Counted from the first letter of the stretch, positions 26,917 through 35,355 are shown. The stretch: DNA of 64,000 bases from Shewanella algae (GCF_009183365.2 NZ_CP068230.1:3687001-3751000), one strand, 5' to 3'. The notes: generated by a model not told the origin, from the letters alone. Numbers and translations are program-made.

Positions 26917-26999
26917 GCCTAACGCCGCCATAACCGGCAGCCGGAGCGCAGCGTAGGCTGTCCGGCGCCGATAGGCGCGAAGTTGATGGCCTTGTTAAC
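26917..26999 (-). repeat. attC-like recombination site
   Basis: Clear imperfect palindrome on the minus strand from GTTAACAAGGCCATCAAC to GGCGGCGTTAGGC, with inner arms TTCGCGCC/GGCGCC and GGACAGCCTACGC/GCTCCGGCTGCC. The final GTTAGGC is a perfect GTTRRRY box. It contains the stop codon of the preceding cassette. Confidence 0.8.
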
Positions 27000-27378
27000 T
27001 GTTTTCTGGCAATAAACCATATTTCTTGAAAACAACGTAGATGCCATAGGCCAGCAAAACATAAGTGGCACCAACAATGACCGAAGACGGTATTGCGATT
27101 ATGGCTACCACACCCAAAAACTGTAACCCAGCATAAAAGCCAGACTCGATTGCCACCCAAGCAGGAAAAATGACTAAAACTGCTGTAAGGAAAAGTAGTG
27201 GTGCAATCGTGATGAATTTCATCATGTGCTCATTTGGCTGAAACCAAATGTATGTTGCATACGCCAACCCTAGCGGGGCGTAGAGCCAAACCCAGATATC
27301 TTGGAAATGATCCATAGGAACTAGCACCGAAATAACCGGAAGCAGAAAAACGATGGCTAAGAACAGTGCTTTATTCAT
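26995..27378 (-). CDS. Small membrane protein in gene cassette
   Basis: 127 residues from the ATG at 27378, with about four hydrophobic segments (LFLAIVFLLPVISVLV, WLYAPLGLAYATYIWF, FITIAPLLFLTAVLVIF, VVAIIAIPSSVIVGATYVLLAYGIYVV at the end). Function unknown. The frame is open to 27444, but MNKALFLA is a better start. The stop codon falls inside the attC site. It is the cassette at the right end of the array, the position next to attI in an intact integron. Confidence 0.65.
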   Translation of the reverse strand: MNKALFLAIVFLLPVISVLVPMDHFQDIWVWLYAPLGLAYATYIWFQPNEHMMKFITIAPLLFLTAVLVIFPAWVAIESGFYAGLQFLGVVAIIAIPSSVIVGATYVLLAYGIYVVFKKYGLLPENS

Positions 27379-27400
27379 GGTGACAGTTAACAGCTGTATA

Positions 27401-27518
27401 GTGCGCATGCGCGTTTTAGTTCTCGGAGGAGTGTAAACACGCATAGCTATCTGTTTGTATTGGCTGGATATAATACCATTTAGTCCAAATATCCCTTGCT
27501 GCTAAACGCGCATGCGTG
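27401..27518. repeat. Inverted-repeat segment at the right edge of the array
   Basis: GTGCGCATGCGCGTTTTAG (27401) and CTAAACGCGCATGCGTG (27502) form inverted arms about 83 bp apart. A direct repeat, CAGCTGTAT, lies at 27391 and 27540. It could be a small non-autonomous insertion or part of a former attI region. No ORF inside is credible. Confidence 0.5.
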
Positions 27519-27648
27519 GTTTCCAAACCTATTATCTACCAGCTGTATTTTTTAACATTATGAATTTGATGCTATTTTCTAAAATGTTACAGAAATAATG
27601 CGCAAAATTATCTACAAATTCCCGGCATTTTTCCTGGAACGGCAATAA

Positions 27649-27668
27649 TACTGTATAAAAAATCAGTT
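27649..27668 (+). promoter_or_regulatory. LexA (SOS) box
   Basis: TACTG, then ten A/T bases, then CAGTT fits the gammaproteobacterial LexA operator (CTG-N10-CAG) very well. A GAGGTG ribosome site and an ATG at 27683 lie just downstream, reading rightward and away from the cassettes. That is the arrangement expected for an SOS-controlled integron integrase promoter. Confidence 0.65.
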
Positions 27669-27682
27669 CTGAGGTGCTTGTC

Positions 27683-27859
27683 ATGAGCGCGCCAAGTCGT
27701 TCAAGGGCTCTACAATCCAGGCCCAACAAAAAGCATTAAGTAAAGCCATGGCTACCGCACGGGTCCAAACTCTGTTTGTCCCTGCATTCCGCTTAATGCA
27801 GAAAAGTGTTGTTGCTTTCGGCCTTAAGCTTAAGAAAGTGCTAAAGCTAAGCGTTTGAA
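27683..27859 (+). pseudogene. Decayed ORF behind the LexA box
   Basis: The ATG at 27683 opens a frame of only 18 codons (MSAPSRSRALQSRPNKKH). Another frame continues about 50 codons further, from FKGSTIQAQQKALSKAM to KKVLKLSV, but has no start. This looks like a frameshifted small SOS gene or the debris of a larger one. The second frame does not resemble a tyrosine recombinase, so an intI identity cannot be shown. Confidence 0.3.
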
Positions 27860-27997
27860 TTGGTTGTACAATACCCAGTACTGAATTTGAAAACAATTAG
27901 CCAAAGGTCAAGTTCTGACAAAGGCAACAAAACCCTGATTTGGTTTGTTTTTGAAGCAGAATTGACTGGGTTTGAAACCCAAAGCAACATGACTTTA

Positions 27998-28016
27998 AGC
28001 CGCTGGCACAGCGGCT
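27998..28016. repeat. REP-like hairpin (copy 2)
   Basis: Eight-base arms AGCCGCTG and CAGCGGCT around GCA, the same hairpin as at 20749 and 28492. Confidence 0.6.
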
Positions 28017-28102
28017 ATTATAGCTTCCAGCTAAAAGTTCCTAAGTTAGTACTGGCCGAGCTTCCGGCCACGGTGTAGCCCATCACCTGTGGTGCACCTT
28101 TC

Positions 28103-28275
28103 GCACAGGCGATACTGTGACACGCTGCGAGTACGTCCTTGTAAGCTCTGCCTCGCCATCCCTGGCTCGGAAGGTCACAGTTCCACCTGTGCCTGGAAAA
28201 TAGGTGTATGTCTGCAAACTCTTCAGATATTTCAAGCTACTCAGCGCTAACAGAGTTGTACCAATTCCCCCTCGG
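28103..28275. repeat. Duplicated segment, copy A
   Basis: Shares a close match with 28594-28839. The best-conserved part (28173-28270) contains GGTCACAGTTCC, then TGTATGTCTGCA, then CAAGCTACTCAGCGCTAACA, matching 28738-28835 with scattered differences. Confidence 0.7.
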
Positions 28276-28404
28276 TGTCGCCGAAAGCCGTTGGCGCAAA
28301 TAACGTGGCTGAGGCATGGATGCCGAAGCAGCGACAGTCGAATCAGGGATGAGCGTCTGAAGCGATAGTTATTTGCGCCATTAGGCCGAGGGGCTTTCGA
28401 CACC
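28274..28404. repeat. Large inverted repeat
   Basis: The left arm (28274-28304: GGTGTCG, GAAAGCC, GGCGCAAATAAC) and right arm (28368-28404: GTTATTTGCGCC, GGCTTTCGACACC) can fold into a stem of about 30 bp interrupted by small bulges, with a 63-base loop. It could be a MITE or a structured RNA. Confidence 0.65.
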
Positions 28405-28491
28405 GTGTGGGGCGGCAAGGGAGATCCAAGAGGGGATTGCTGTTGTTGATCCCTTCTTGGTCGGGTGTGGGGCGAAGCTCCACGACTTTAC

Positions 28492-28508
28492 GCCGCTGGC
28501 ACAGCGGC
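28492..28508. repeat. REP-like hairpin (copy 3)
   Basis: GCCGCTG and CAGCGGC around GCA, third copy of the hairpin seen at 20749 and 27998. Confidence 0.6.
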
Positions 28509-28593
28509 TAGCATTGCTTTCAGCTCAAAATAGCCAAATAACATAGATTGAACTTCCAGCAACGGATGTCTCCCATTGCCTGCCGCAGGCTTA

Positions 28594-28839
28594 TGCACAG
28601 GCGATCCTGTGATTCGGCGAGAGTTGCACAGCAACATGCTTTCGAGCGCGAGCCAGGGACGGTGAGCTGGCCGTTAAACAGGGAAGTTGTTGTGAATACG
28701 TCCATGTAGCCTCGACGAAAACGTCCCTGTTTTCGACGGTCACAGTTCCGCCTGTGCCTGGAAATTAGGTGTATGTCTGCAGACACTTCAGATGTTCCAA
28801 GCTACTCAGCGCTAACAGAATTACACTGATTCCCCTTCG
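28594..28839. repeat. Duplicated segment, copy B
   Basis: Second copy of the 28103-28275 segment, expanded in the middle by about 70 bp that include a CAGGGA/TCCCTG inverted pair. Confidence 0.65.
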
Positions 28840-28950
28840 AAGCCGCCGCTAGGCGTTGTTTGCATATTGGCGTAGCCGAACCTAGTTTGGCGAATTGAAA
28901 ACGAATTTTCCGAGGCAATGCCTGATAAGAAAAAAGCTATGCCTGATAAG

Positions 28951-28976
28951 AAAATGCCCTCCGATGGAGGGCATTG
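28951..28976 (-). terminator. Terminator of the yqiJ-yqiK operon
   Basis: Stem ATGCCCTCC/GGAGGGCAT with a three-base loop, followed on the minus strand by TTTTCTTATC. It starts 18 bp past the yqiK stop. Confidence 0.85.
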
Positions 28977-28992
28977 ATGAGTACAACTGGGC

Positions 28993-30825
28993 TTAAGCGT
29001 TTCTCGGTTGCTCAGGCTTATCTATATCCAAAGTCGCTTCATAGGCCACATTGTTTTGGCTAACAGGCTTTACCGTCTCCACTTTGGGCTCGGCACTGGC
29101 CTTGGTATCCCGGGCGATTTGCAGCGCTTCATGGGTGAGCATGTTGTTGCCACTAAGCAGATCATTCAGCCCGCCCTTTTCGGCATCTACCAGCCCCAAC
29201 TCTCTGAGCATGGCGTCGACCACGGGCGCATTGGCACGGTAGTTGAGCGCCGCACTGGTAACCTGCTCGGCAATGCCGCCCTTGACACCGGCGCCATCGG
29301 AAGCTGCCCCCAATTGACCGGTTACACCGCTGCCATAGCCTTGAAGGATCTTGATGCCTTCGATGTTTTCCAGCGGTTTAACCGCATTGGCGACAATTTC
29401 CGGCAGAACTTTGAGGATAGCCAGTGAGCGCTGCAGGGCAACTTGCTCGTCACGCAACACGTTCTCGGCTTCGTGCAGTGCCTGTTTACCGGCCGCTTCC
29501 ACCGCATACACCTTCTCATCGGCCTCGGCCTTGAGCATCTTGGCATCGGCACTGGCGCGGGCTTCAGTCAGTATCGCTATGGATCTATCTTCGGCGGCGC
29601 GTTTCTCGGCTTCAGCCTGAACTGTGACCCCAACGGCTTCCCGCTCTGCCTCTTTACGGGCGTCAATAACTTCAATCTCTTTGCGACGATTAGCCTCAGC
29701 CACCTGACGCACTGTGATTACCGCTTCCTCTTTTTCAACCTTGAGCTTTTCGGCCTCGGCGGCGCGGGCTCTGGCGGCAGATTCTTCTTCCGACTTGGCG
29801 GCAACCGCAATCTGTTTCTCCTGTTCGGAGACTTCGATATCTCGCAGCTGCTGAATTCTGGCCTGCTCAATTTGCTTACGCTTTTCAATTTCGCGGGTTT
29901 CTATGTCTTTGGTCTTTTCAATTTCCGCCGACTCGATGGCGCGTTCCTTGGCGATTTCCGCCTCCCGCTCCTCACGCTGCTTTTGCTCTTTCTGCTTGAT
30001 GATCTCGGCCTTTTGTTCGGCGCGCTTGAATTCCAGTGCCTGCTGCTGGATCAGACGTGCTTCCTCTTCGGCCTTTTCGATGTTCAGCGACTCTTTTTCG
30101 GCTTCCAGGTTACGCAGCTCAATCTGGATCCGGTTATCCTGCTGAATATCGTTGGTTTCTTTACGCTTTTCTTCGATGATCTTGGCGAGTCTGGCGCGAC
30201 CTTCGGCGTCAAACGCGTTGTTCTCATTGAAGAACTCCAACTCTGTCTGGTCAAAACCTGTCAGAGAAACCGACTCCAGTTCCAGACCGTTTTTCTCGAG
30301 ATCATTGGCAACGTTGTTCTGCACCCGCTGTACAAAGTCGGCCCGCTGTTCGTGCATCTCTGTCATGTTCATTTCGGCTGCCACGGCGCGCAACACGTCA
30401 ACAAACTTGGATTCCATCAGCTTCTTGAGCTCTTCCACCCTATTGGTACGACCACCCAATGTCTGGGCCGCCATGGAAATACCTTCGGCATTGGGGGCCA
30501 CCCTCAAGTAAAAGTCGGCCTTGACGTCCACCCGCATCCTGTCTTTGGTGATCAGGGCATCTTTTTGGGTCTTGCCCACCTCGATGCGCAGGGTGTTCAT
30601 ATTGACGTGAATAATTTCATGCAGTACCGGCAGGACAATGGCGCCGCCATCTTTGACTACCTTTTCACCACCGAACCCCGTGCGCACAAAGGCCATCTCT
30701 TTGGTGGCGCGGCAATAGAGCTTGGCAAAAATAAACCCTATCACCAACAGGCAGAGCACTACTGCGCCTGCGGTAAACAGCAACATACTGGTGCCGCTGG
30801 TATTCAAACCCGGGATGGTTTCCAT
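28993..30825 (-). CDS. yqiK: Flotillin-like SPFH protein YqiK
   Basis: 610-residue membrane-raft scaffold protein. It has one N-terminal membrane helix (about 14-35), an SPFH/band-7 domain (about 45-220: VRTGFGGEKVVKDGGA, TKDRMRVDVKADFYLRV), a very long Glu/Lys/Arg coiled coil (about 220-475) and a glycine-rich flotillin C-terminus (ILQGYGSGVTGQLGAASDG). Flotillins organise detergent-resistant membrane domains. It lies 26 bp behind yqiJ, and the pair shares a terminator; NfeD-like and SPFH partners commonly act together. Confidence 0.93.
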   Translation of the reverse strand: METIPGLNTSGTSMLLFTAGAVVLCLLVIGFIFAKLYCRATKEMAFVRTGFGGEKVVKDGGAIVLPVLHEIIHVNMNTLRIEVGKTQKDALITKDRMRVDVKADFYLRVAPNAEGISMAAQTLGGRTNRVEELKKLMESKFVDVLRAVAAEMNMTEMHEQRADFVQRVQNNVANDLEKNGLELESVSLTGFDQTELEFFNENNAFDAEGRARLAKIIEEKRKETNDIQQDNRIQIELRNLEAEKESLNIEKAEEEARLIQQQALEFKRAEQKAEIIKQKEQKQREEREAEIAKERAIESAEIEKTKDIETREIEKRKQIEQARIQQLRDIEVSEQEKQIAVAAKSEEESAARARAAEAEKLKVEKEEAVITVRQVAEANRRKEIEVIDARKEAEREAVGVTVQAEAEKRAAEDRSIAILTEARASADAKMLKAEADEKVYAVEAAGKQALHEAENVLRDEQVALQRSLAILKVLPEIVANAVKPLENIEGIKILQGYGSGVTGQLGAASDGAGVKGGIAEQVTSAALNYRANAPVVDAMLRELGLVDAEKGGLNDLLSGNNMLTHEALQIARDTKASAEPKVETVKPVSQNNVAYEATLDIDKPEQPRNA

Positions 30826-30851
30826 TCCTGTTGTTTCCTTCTTTGGTTAGA

Positions 30852-31484
30852 TTATTGTTCAAAACGGGTGGCAGACCACACGCGGCCGCTGCGTCTGAGC
30901 AGCACCACTTGCACCCCTGCCGGGAATTCGGTGTCTTCGTCTTCGGGCTCGACCAAGACATAGTGTTTCTGACGGTACTGATCCTGAACCACAGCCTCGC
31001 TGGGATTGCCCTTGATGGCGCAGCCGAGCGTTACTGTGCCGACGCTGCCGCTGAGATCTTCGATTGAGACGGCGCTGGATTCATTTTTGGGAAGAATTCG
31101 GGCCAACTGCCCACCGAGGAAATGGCAGGCAACCGCCGCCAACGGCAAGGCCAACAGCAAGGAAAACACTTGCGGCAACAGGGCCGAGGTCAGCAGCCAG
31201 GAAAAATAGTTAAGCAAGTAGCCAGTAATACTGAAACATCCCAGTGCCAGTACAAACCAGATGAGCACAGGCAGCCTATCCAGGCAGAGCCAACCGGCCA
31301 GCGCTGTCAGTCCGCCCTGAGGCAGGTCAGTATCAAGATCGGCATCGGGAAGCCAGTCATCCATGGCGGCCATCAGGCTGATACCCGCGATTAATGTGAG
31401 TCCCTCTATCACTCCAAGCAGTGCCACTATCGCCAAGGCTACAGCATAGGGCAGATTGGACTGGGCCAGAAAAAAGTCCAGCAC
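30852..31484 (-). CDS. yqiJ: YqiJ family membrane protein with OB-fold (NfeD-like)
   Basis: 210 residues: hydrophobic segments at about 12-35, 72-92 and 97-122, then a cytosolic OB-fold domain (LSGSVGTVTLGCAIKGNPSEA, VQVVLLRRSGRVW). This matches the YqiJ/NfeD partners of SPFH proteins, which help assemble or locate flotillin domains. It is the first gene of the yqiJK operon. Confidence 0.88.
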   Translation of the reverse strand: MLDFFLAQSNLPYAVALAIVALLGVIEGLTLIAGISLMAAMDDWLPDADLDTDLPQGGLTALAGWLCLDRLPVLIWFVLALGCFSITGYLLNYFSWLLTSALLPQVFSLLLALPLAAVACHFLGGQLARILPKNESSAVSIEDLSGSVGTVTLGCAIKGNPSEAVVQDQYRQKHYVLVEPEDEDTEFPAGVQVVLLRRSGRVWSATRFEQ

Positions 31485-31499
31485 AGGATTCCTCCTTGT

Positions 31500-31850
31500 A
31501 GACGACTGTACCTGTCGTCAATATTCCATATAAGCCTGTTTATTTCAGGTTGTTACTGAGTGTACCCCTTGGCAAGCTTGGACTCCAATAGCTTTTATCT
31601 GCATTTAACGTCAGAAATCTGCAGCGGCTCACATTAATGTTAGCCACTCCATACTGAGGCTATCTTTGCTTGGGTTAGTGTTGCAACAAACCACAAGGTT
31701 TACGCCAGCAACGCCCAGACAAAACCGAATTGTAAACTTTGTTTTCTATTACAAGGCATTAATTTAATTACATTTCGCAAGAACAAAAACTGCCGAAAAA
31801 CACTTGAGAACGATCCCTTGGCTTGGTTAGCATAAGAACTGTTCCCTCTG
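31500..31850. other. Intergenic region between divergent genes
   Basis: About 350 bp between the yqiJ start and the M32 carboxypeptidase. It should hold both promoters; no convincing -35/-10 pair or operator stands out. Confidence 0.4.
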
Positions 31851-31877
31851 ATGCATGCCAATATTTTAGAGCAAACC

Positions 31878-33368
31878 ATGACTGCCAAAACCGAATACCA
31901 GCAACTTTGCCAGCACTTTCGCACCATCAGCCACTTCGAGCATTTCAGTGCCCTGGGGGACTGGGATCAAGCCACCATGATGCCTATGGGCGGCAGCGAG
32001 GCCCGCTCCGAGGCGATGGCCGAGTTGGCATTACACATTCACAGTTTAAAAACCTCGCCCAGGCTTGCCGAATGGCTGGATGGCGCCGAAGCCAAAGCCG
32101 CCGAACTCAGTATCGAACAGAGGGCCAATCTCAGAGAGATGCGCTGGCACTACGCCCAAGCCATTGCCGTGCCGGGGGACTTGGTACAGGCCAAGACGCT
32201 GGCGGGTTATCGCTGTGAAAACCAATGGCGCGAACAGCGGCATAACAACGATTGGCAAGGGTTTCGCCCCAATCTCGAGGCGGTAATCGCCTTGGTGCGA
32301 GAAGAAGCCCAGGCTCGCTCGGCGCACACAGGCAAGGCAGGTTACGATGCCCTGCTGGACAGATTTGAACCCGGCATGACCTGTAAACGGCTGGAGACCA
32401 CTCTCGGAGCGGTGCGGGACTGGTTGCCCGAGCTTATCCAAAAAGTGAAGCACAAGCAGCTGCACCAGAGTTACAAGAGCAGCGCCGGCGACTACCCGAT
32501 AGCAGACCAAAAGCTGCTGGGACGAGAGGTAATGCAATACCTGGGATTTGATTTCAACCAAGGGCGTTTGGATGTCAGCTCGCACCCATTTTGCGGTGGC
32601 GTGCCCGGTGATATCCGCCTGACCAGTCGCTACACGGAAAACGACTTTATCGCTGCCCTCACCTCCACTATTCACGAAACGGGTCATGCCCGTTACGAGC
32701 AGGCACTGCCAAAGGATTGGCGAGGACAACCCGCCGGAATGTCTCGCTCCATGGGGATCCACGAGAGTCAAAGCCTGTTTTTTGAGATGCAACTCGGCGG
32801 CAGCCGCGCCTTTATCAGCAAGCTCTATCCGAGAATTCGCCGACATCTCGACTGCCCGGTATCGGCCCATGAACTGATCGACAATATCACCCGGGTCAAG
32901 CCGGGTCTTATCCGGGTCGATGCCGATGAAGTCACCTATCCGGCGCACATACTGCTGCGATTTGAAGCCGAGCAGGCCTTTATCGACGGCAGCCTGGAAG
33001 TGAAAGACCTACCCGATTTCTGGGATCAGAAGATGCAGCAATATCTGGGGCTAAGTACTGCCGACAATTATAAAGATGGCTGCATGCAGGATATTCACTG
33101 GACCTTGGGTGAACTGGGATATTTCCCCAGCTACACCTTGGGCGCCATGTACGCCGCCCAGCTGAGATTTGCCATGGAAGCCGAGTTGGGCCCCATTGAA
33201 GCCCTGCTGAGCCAGGATAAGCTGGGGCTGATTTGCGACTGGCTGGATGAAAAAATCTGGTCCAAGGGGTGCCTGCTGGAAACCGATGAACTGATCCGCA
33301 GCGCCACAGGGCAGAGTCTGGATCCCAACTTCCTGCAGCGCCATCTGCAGCAGCGCTATCTGGATTAA
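31878..33368 (+). CDS. M32 family metallocarboxypeptidase
   Basis: Zinc carboxypeptidase of the thermostable carboxypeptidase (Taq) family, removing C-terminal residues from peptides in the cytoplasm. The HExxH zinc motif is HETGH at 266-270, followed by GIHESQSLFFE (third ligand Glu) and MGIHES/DEVTYPAHILLRFE, all family signatures. It has 496 residues from the ATG at 31878; a start at 31851 would add nine residues with no better ribosome site. Monocistronic. Confidence 0.93.
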   Translation: MTAKTEYQQLCQHFRTISHFEHFSALGDWDQATMMPMGGSEARSEAMAELALHIHSLKTSPRLAEWLDGAEAKAAELSIEQRANLREMRWHYAQAIAVPGDLVQAKTLAGYRCENQWREQRHNNDWQGFRPNLEAVIALVREEAQARSAHTGKAGYDALLDRFEPGMTCKRLETTLGAVRDWLPELIQKVKHKQLHQSYKSSAGDYPIADQKLLGREVMQYLGFDFNQGRLDVSSHPFCGGVPGDIRLTSRYTENDFIAALTSTIHETGHARYEQALPKDWRGQPAGMSRSMGIHESQSLFFEMQLGGSRAFISKLYPRIRRHLDCPVSAHELIDNITRVKPGLIRVDADEVTYPAHILLRFEAEQAFIDGSLEVKDLPDFWDQKMQQYLGLSTADNYKDGCMQDIHWTLGELGYFPSYTLGAMYAAQLRFAMEAELGPIEALLSQDKLGLICDWLDEKIWSKGCLLETDELIRSATGQSLDPNFLQRHLQQRYLD

Positions 33369-33434
33369 TTTATCTGCAAAAATGGTATAATGGCGCGTTT
33401 CTACGAAGTAACTGAAAAGAGAAAGTGAATTCAG

Positions 33435-33920
33435 ATGTTGATACGCGCCATTAGCCAGGATGACTGGCAAGCCATAGGCGAAATTCAAGCAGAGTGCTAC
33501 CACGCTCTGGCCCCCGAACCTTTACATGTGCTCAAGAGCAAGTGGCAGGCATCACCGCAAACCTGCTATGTCCTTGAAAAGAGTGACCAGGTGGTAGGCT
33601 ATTGTCTGGCTCATCCCTGGACCGAAGACACCCCTCCGCCACTGTACAAGGCGATTACCACACTGCCCAAGGCCGACACCCTTTATCTGCATGATATTGC
33701 CATCAGCAACAGGGCTCAGGGATTCGGCGCCGGACGCAAACTGTTTGATACCCTCAAGCTTCAGGCGGAAAAACTGCGCCTGGGTTCCTTGTCACTGGTT
33801 GCAGTACAGGGCGCCTGTGGTTACTGGGAAAAGCTCGGCTTTAACCACAAGCGTATCGAAAAATCGCTGGCCACCTATACAGATGACGCCAGTTATATGG
33901 TCTATCCGGTAGCCCGCTGA
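33435..33920 (+). CDS. GNAT family N-acetyltransferase
   Basis: 161 residues with the GNAT fold. Strand and helix blocks LYLHDIAISNRAQGFGAGRKLFDTL contain the acetyl-CoA pyrophosphate loop (RAQGFGAG), and SLVAVQGACGYWEKLGF the C-terminal motif B. The substrate is unknown. It ends three bases before the DUF486 gene. Confidence 0.88.
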   Translation: MLIRAISQDDWQAIGEIQAECYHALAPEPLHVLKSKWQASPQTCYVLEKSDQVVGYCLAHPWTEDTPPPLYKAITTLPKADTLYLHDIAISNRAQGFGAGRKLFDTLKLQAEKLRLGSLSLVAVQGACGYWEKLGFNHKRIEKSLATYTDDASYMVYPVAR

Positions 33921-33923
33921 CAG

Positions 33924-34542
33924 ATGCAACCCACACTCATCACCATAGGCTTGTTGTGCCTGAGCAATATCTTTATGACCTTTGCCTGGTACGGCCACCT
34001 CAAGTCCCTTTCAGGTAAACCCTGGATCATTGCCGCTTTGGTCAGTTGGGGCATAGCCCTGTTCGAATATCTTTTGCAGGTACCGGCCAACCGTATTGGT
34101 TATGGTGTGATGAATGTGGGCCAGCTCAAGATACTTCAGGAAGTCATCACCCTGAGTCTGTTTGTTCCCTTTGCGGTGTTTTACCTAAGGAAGGTGCGAA
34201 CAAGTCCCATGTGTGCTCTGCGTCGACTTACAGGCCTGGATGCAAGGCGTGGTTCGCAGCAAATGGCCCTAGTCCTTTGCAAGAAGCACAACACAGCAGG
34301 CAGGCCTGTAAGCCACGCCCTTTGGGGCTTTCACAGCAACCGGCTCTCTGCGTTATCCGACTTTGACATGCCCCGGCATGCCTTCAGTCAGATGCCTTGA
34401 ACGCCAATTGCTGTGCAAGCCAGAGTGCCACGAGGACTTATTTGCACCTTCCCTAAAGGAACCACTGAAACTGGACTATCTTTGGGCCGGGTTGTGTATG
34501 CTCGGCGCCGTTTATTTTATATTTCGCAGTAAGTTCGGTTGA
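33924..34542 (+). pseudogene. DUF486/DMT-type membrane protein gene split by a MITE
   Basis: The first 87 codons (MQPTLITIGLLCLSNIFMTF to FAVFYL) encode a small DMT-like membrane protein of the DUF486 family. At codon 88 a 264-bp element with inverted ends intervenes; after it the frame resumes as KEPLKLDYLWAGLCMLGAVYFI and stops at 34542. Removing the element and one CTAA copy restores an uninterrupted 116-codon ORF. As it stands the protein loses its last transmembrane helix and gains a foreign tail of about 70 residues. Confidence 0.85.
34189..34452. mobile_element. 264-bp MITE with GGAAGGTGC ends
   Basis: The ends GGAAGGTGCGAACAAGTCC and, inverted, GGAAGGTGCAAATAAGTCC are nearly identical inverted repeats. 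They are flanked by a 4-bp duplication, CTAA (34185-34188 and 34453-34456). No transposase fits inside, so it is non-autonomous and must be moved in trans by a relative with the same ends. Confidence 0.88.
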
Positions 34543-34568
34543 GCCCACTGCTTTAATGAGGACACAAG

Positions 34569-34820
34569 ATGGCACGTCAGGTCGCCTATGAATACAAGGG
34601 GGTCGCGAAAGTGATCAACTTTGCCTATGACAAATACCACGACATGTACGAGGCTGTTGCCGCCGCCGAGGGAATAGATCTCAGCCGTTTTCTGGCAATG
34701 GAGCAGCAAGTCGCCATGACAGCCAAAGGCGGTGGCGCCCTAAAGAGCTATCGCACCAGTGAATTCGCCCGTATGGGGTTTCGTCATATCCACTTTGTCA
34801 AAGAAGAAGAGCAGGGTTAA
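34569..34820 (+). CDS. DUF2960 family protein
   Basis: 83-residue soluble protein with the pattern VAYEYKGVAKVINFAYDKYHD, AVAAAEGIDLSRFLAMEQQ and FARMGFRHIHFVKEE, as in the DUF2960 family of Shewanella and Vibrio. Function unknown. It follows the DUF486 gene by 26 bp and precedes the RDD gene by 25 bp. Confidence 0.75.
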   Translation: MARQVAYEYKGVAKVINFAYDKYHDMYEAVAAAEGIDLSRFLAMEQQVAMTAKGGGALKSYRTSEFARMGFRHIHFVKEEEQG

Positions 34821-34845
34821 TACCTGCCCAAAAGAGGGTTAAGCC

Positions 34846-35355
34846 ATGATAAATCCAGAGCACGCCAATTTTCCCCGAGCCGGCTTTTTCAAGCGCCTCG
34901 GTGCCGCCGTCTATGATCTGCTGCTGGCAGTAGCCGTCTACATGTTTGCCGGCGCCATAGGGTTTGGGATCTTTACCGGCCTGACCGCCTCCGGCCTCAT
35001 TCCCATGGGGAACTATGAACATGTTTCGGATCTGCTCAATGGCAACAGCCTCTATCACGGCCTCTATCAGCTGTGGCTGGCCTGCTGTGTGGCCGGTTTC
35101 TACGCTCTCTTTTGGTCCAAGGGCGGCCAGACTCTGGGCATGCGTGCCTGGCGCCTCAAGGTGCAGCATCCCAACGGCCAAAACCTGAGTTTTATTACCG
35201 CGCTGGCACGGGTAGTTTGGTCCTTGCTGGGGATAGGCAACCTGTGGATCCTGTTCAATGGTGACAAACTGGCACTGCAGGACAGTATGACCCGCTCAGA
35301 AGTGGTGCTTCTCAGTAAAGAAGCCAACTCACTGCGTAACTGGCACGGAGCCTGA
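34846..35355 (+). CDS. RDD family membrane protein
   Basis: 169 residues with three hydrophobic segments (about 20-50, 75-95, 120-140) and the RDD-domain landmarks: an RxxAAxYDxL-like start (FKRLGAAVYDLLLAV), SKGGQTLGMRAWRLKV, and ARVVWSLLGIGNLWILF with DxxSxT as LQDSMTRSEVV. Family members are small membrane proteins, some implicated in ion or proton movement; no substrate can be given. Confidence 0.88.
   Translation: MINPEHANFPRAGFFKRLGAAVYDLLLAVAVYMFAGAIGFGIFTGLTASGLIPMGNYEHVSDLLNGNSLYHGLYQLWLACCVAGFYALFWSKGGQTLGMRAWRLKVQHPNGQNLSFITALARVVWSLLGIGNLWILFNGDKLALQDSMTRSEVVLLSKEANSLRNWHGA

Larger units (their letters stand above)
27860..28950. other. Non-coding repeat-rich stretch
   Basis: About 1.1 kb without a credible gene. 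It contains two REP-like hairpins, a large inverted repeat, a duplicated segment, and a GCCTGCCGCAGGC palindrome at 28578. Predicted ORFs here have no ribosome sites and cut across the repeats. It may serve as an insertion sink or encode structured RNA. Confidence 0.5.

Noticed and set aside
26903..27160. N-terminal extension of the 231-residue cassette protein
   Set aside because: The extension reads through the attC palindrome and the next cassette in another frame; a GTG with AAGGAG at 26902 is a better start.
27860..28786. ORFs in the repeat block (for example 28083-28418 and 28520-28786 on the minus strand)
   Set aside because: They span inverted repeats and duplicated segments and change composition across them; no coding evidence.
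29443..30963. 506-codon plus-strand ORF rich in Leu/Phe/Gly
   Set aside because: It is the complement of the repetitive Glu/Lys coiled coil of yqiK; the apparent membrane-protein character is an artefact of that.
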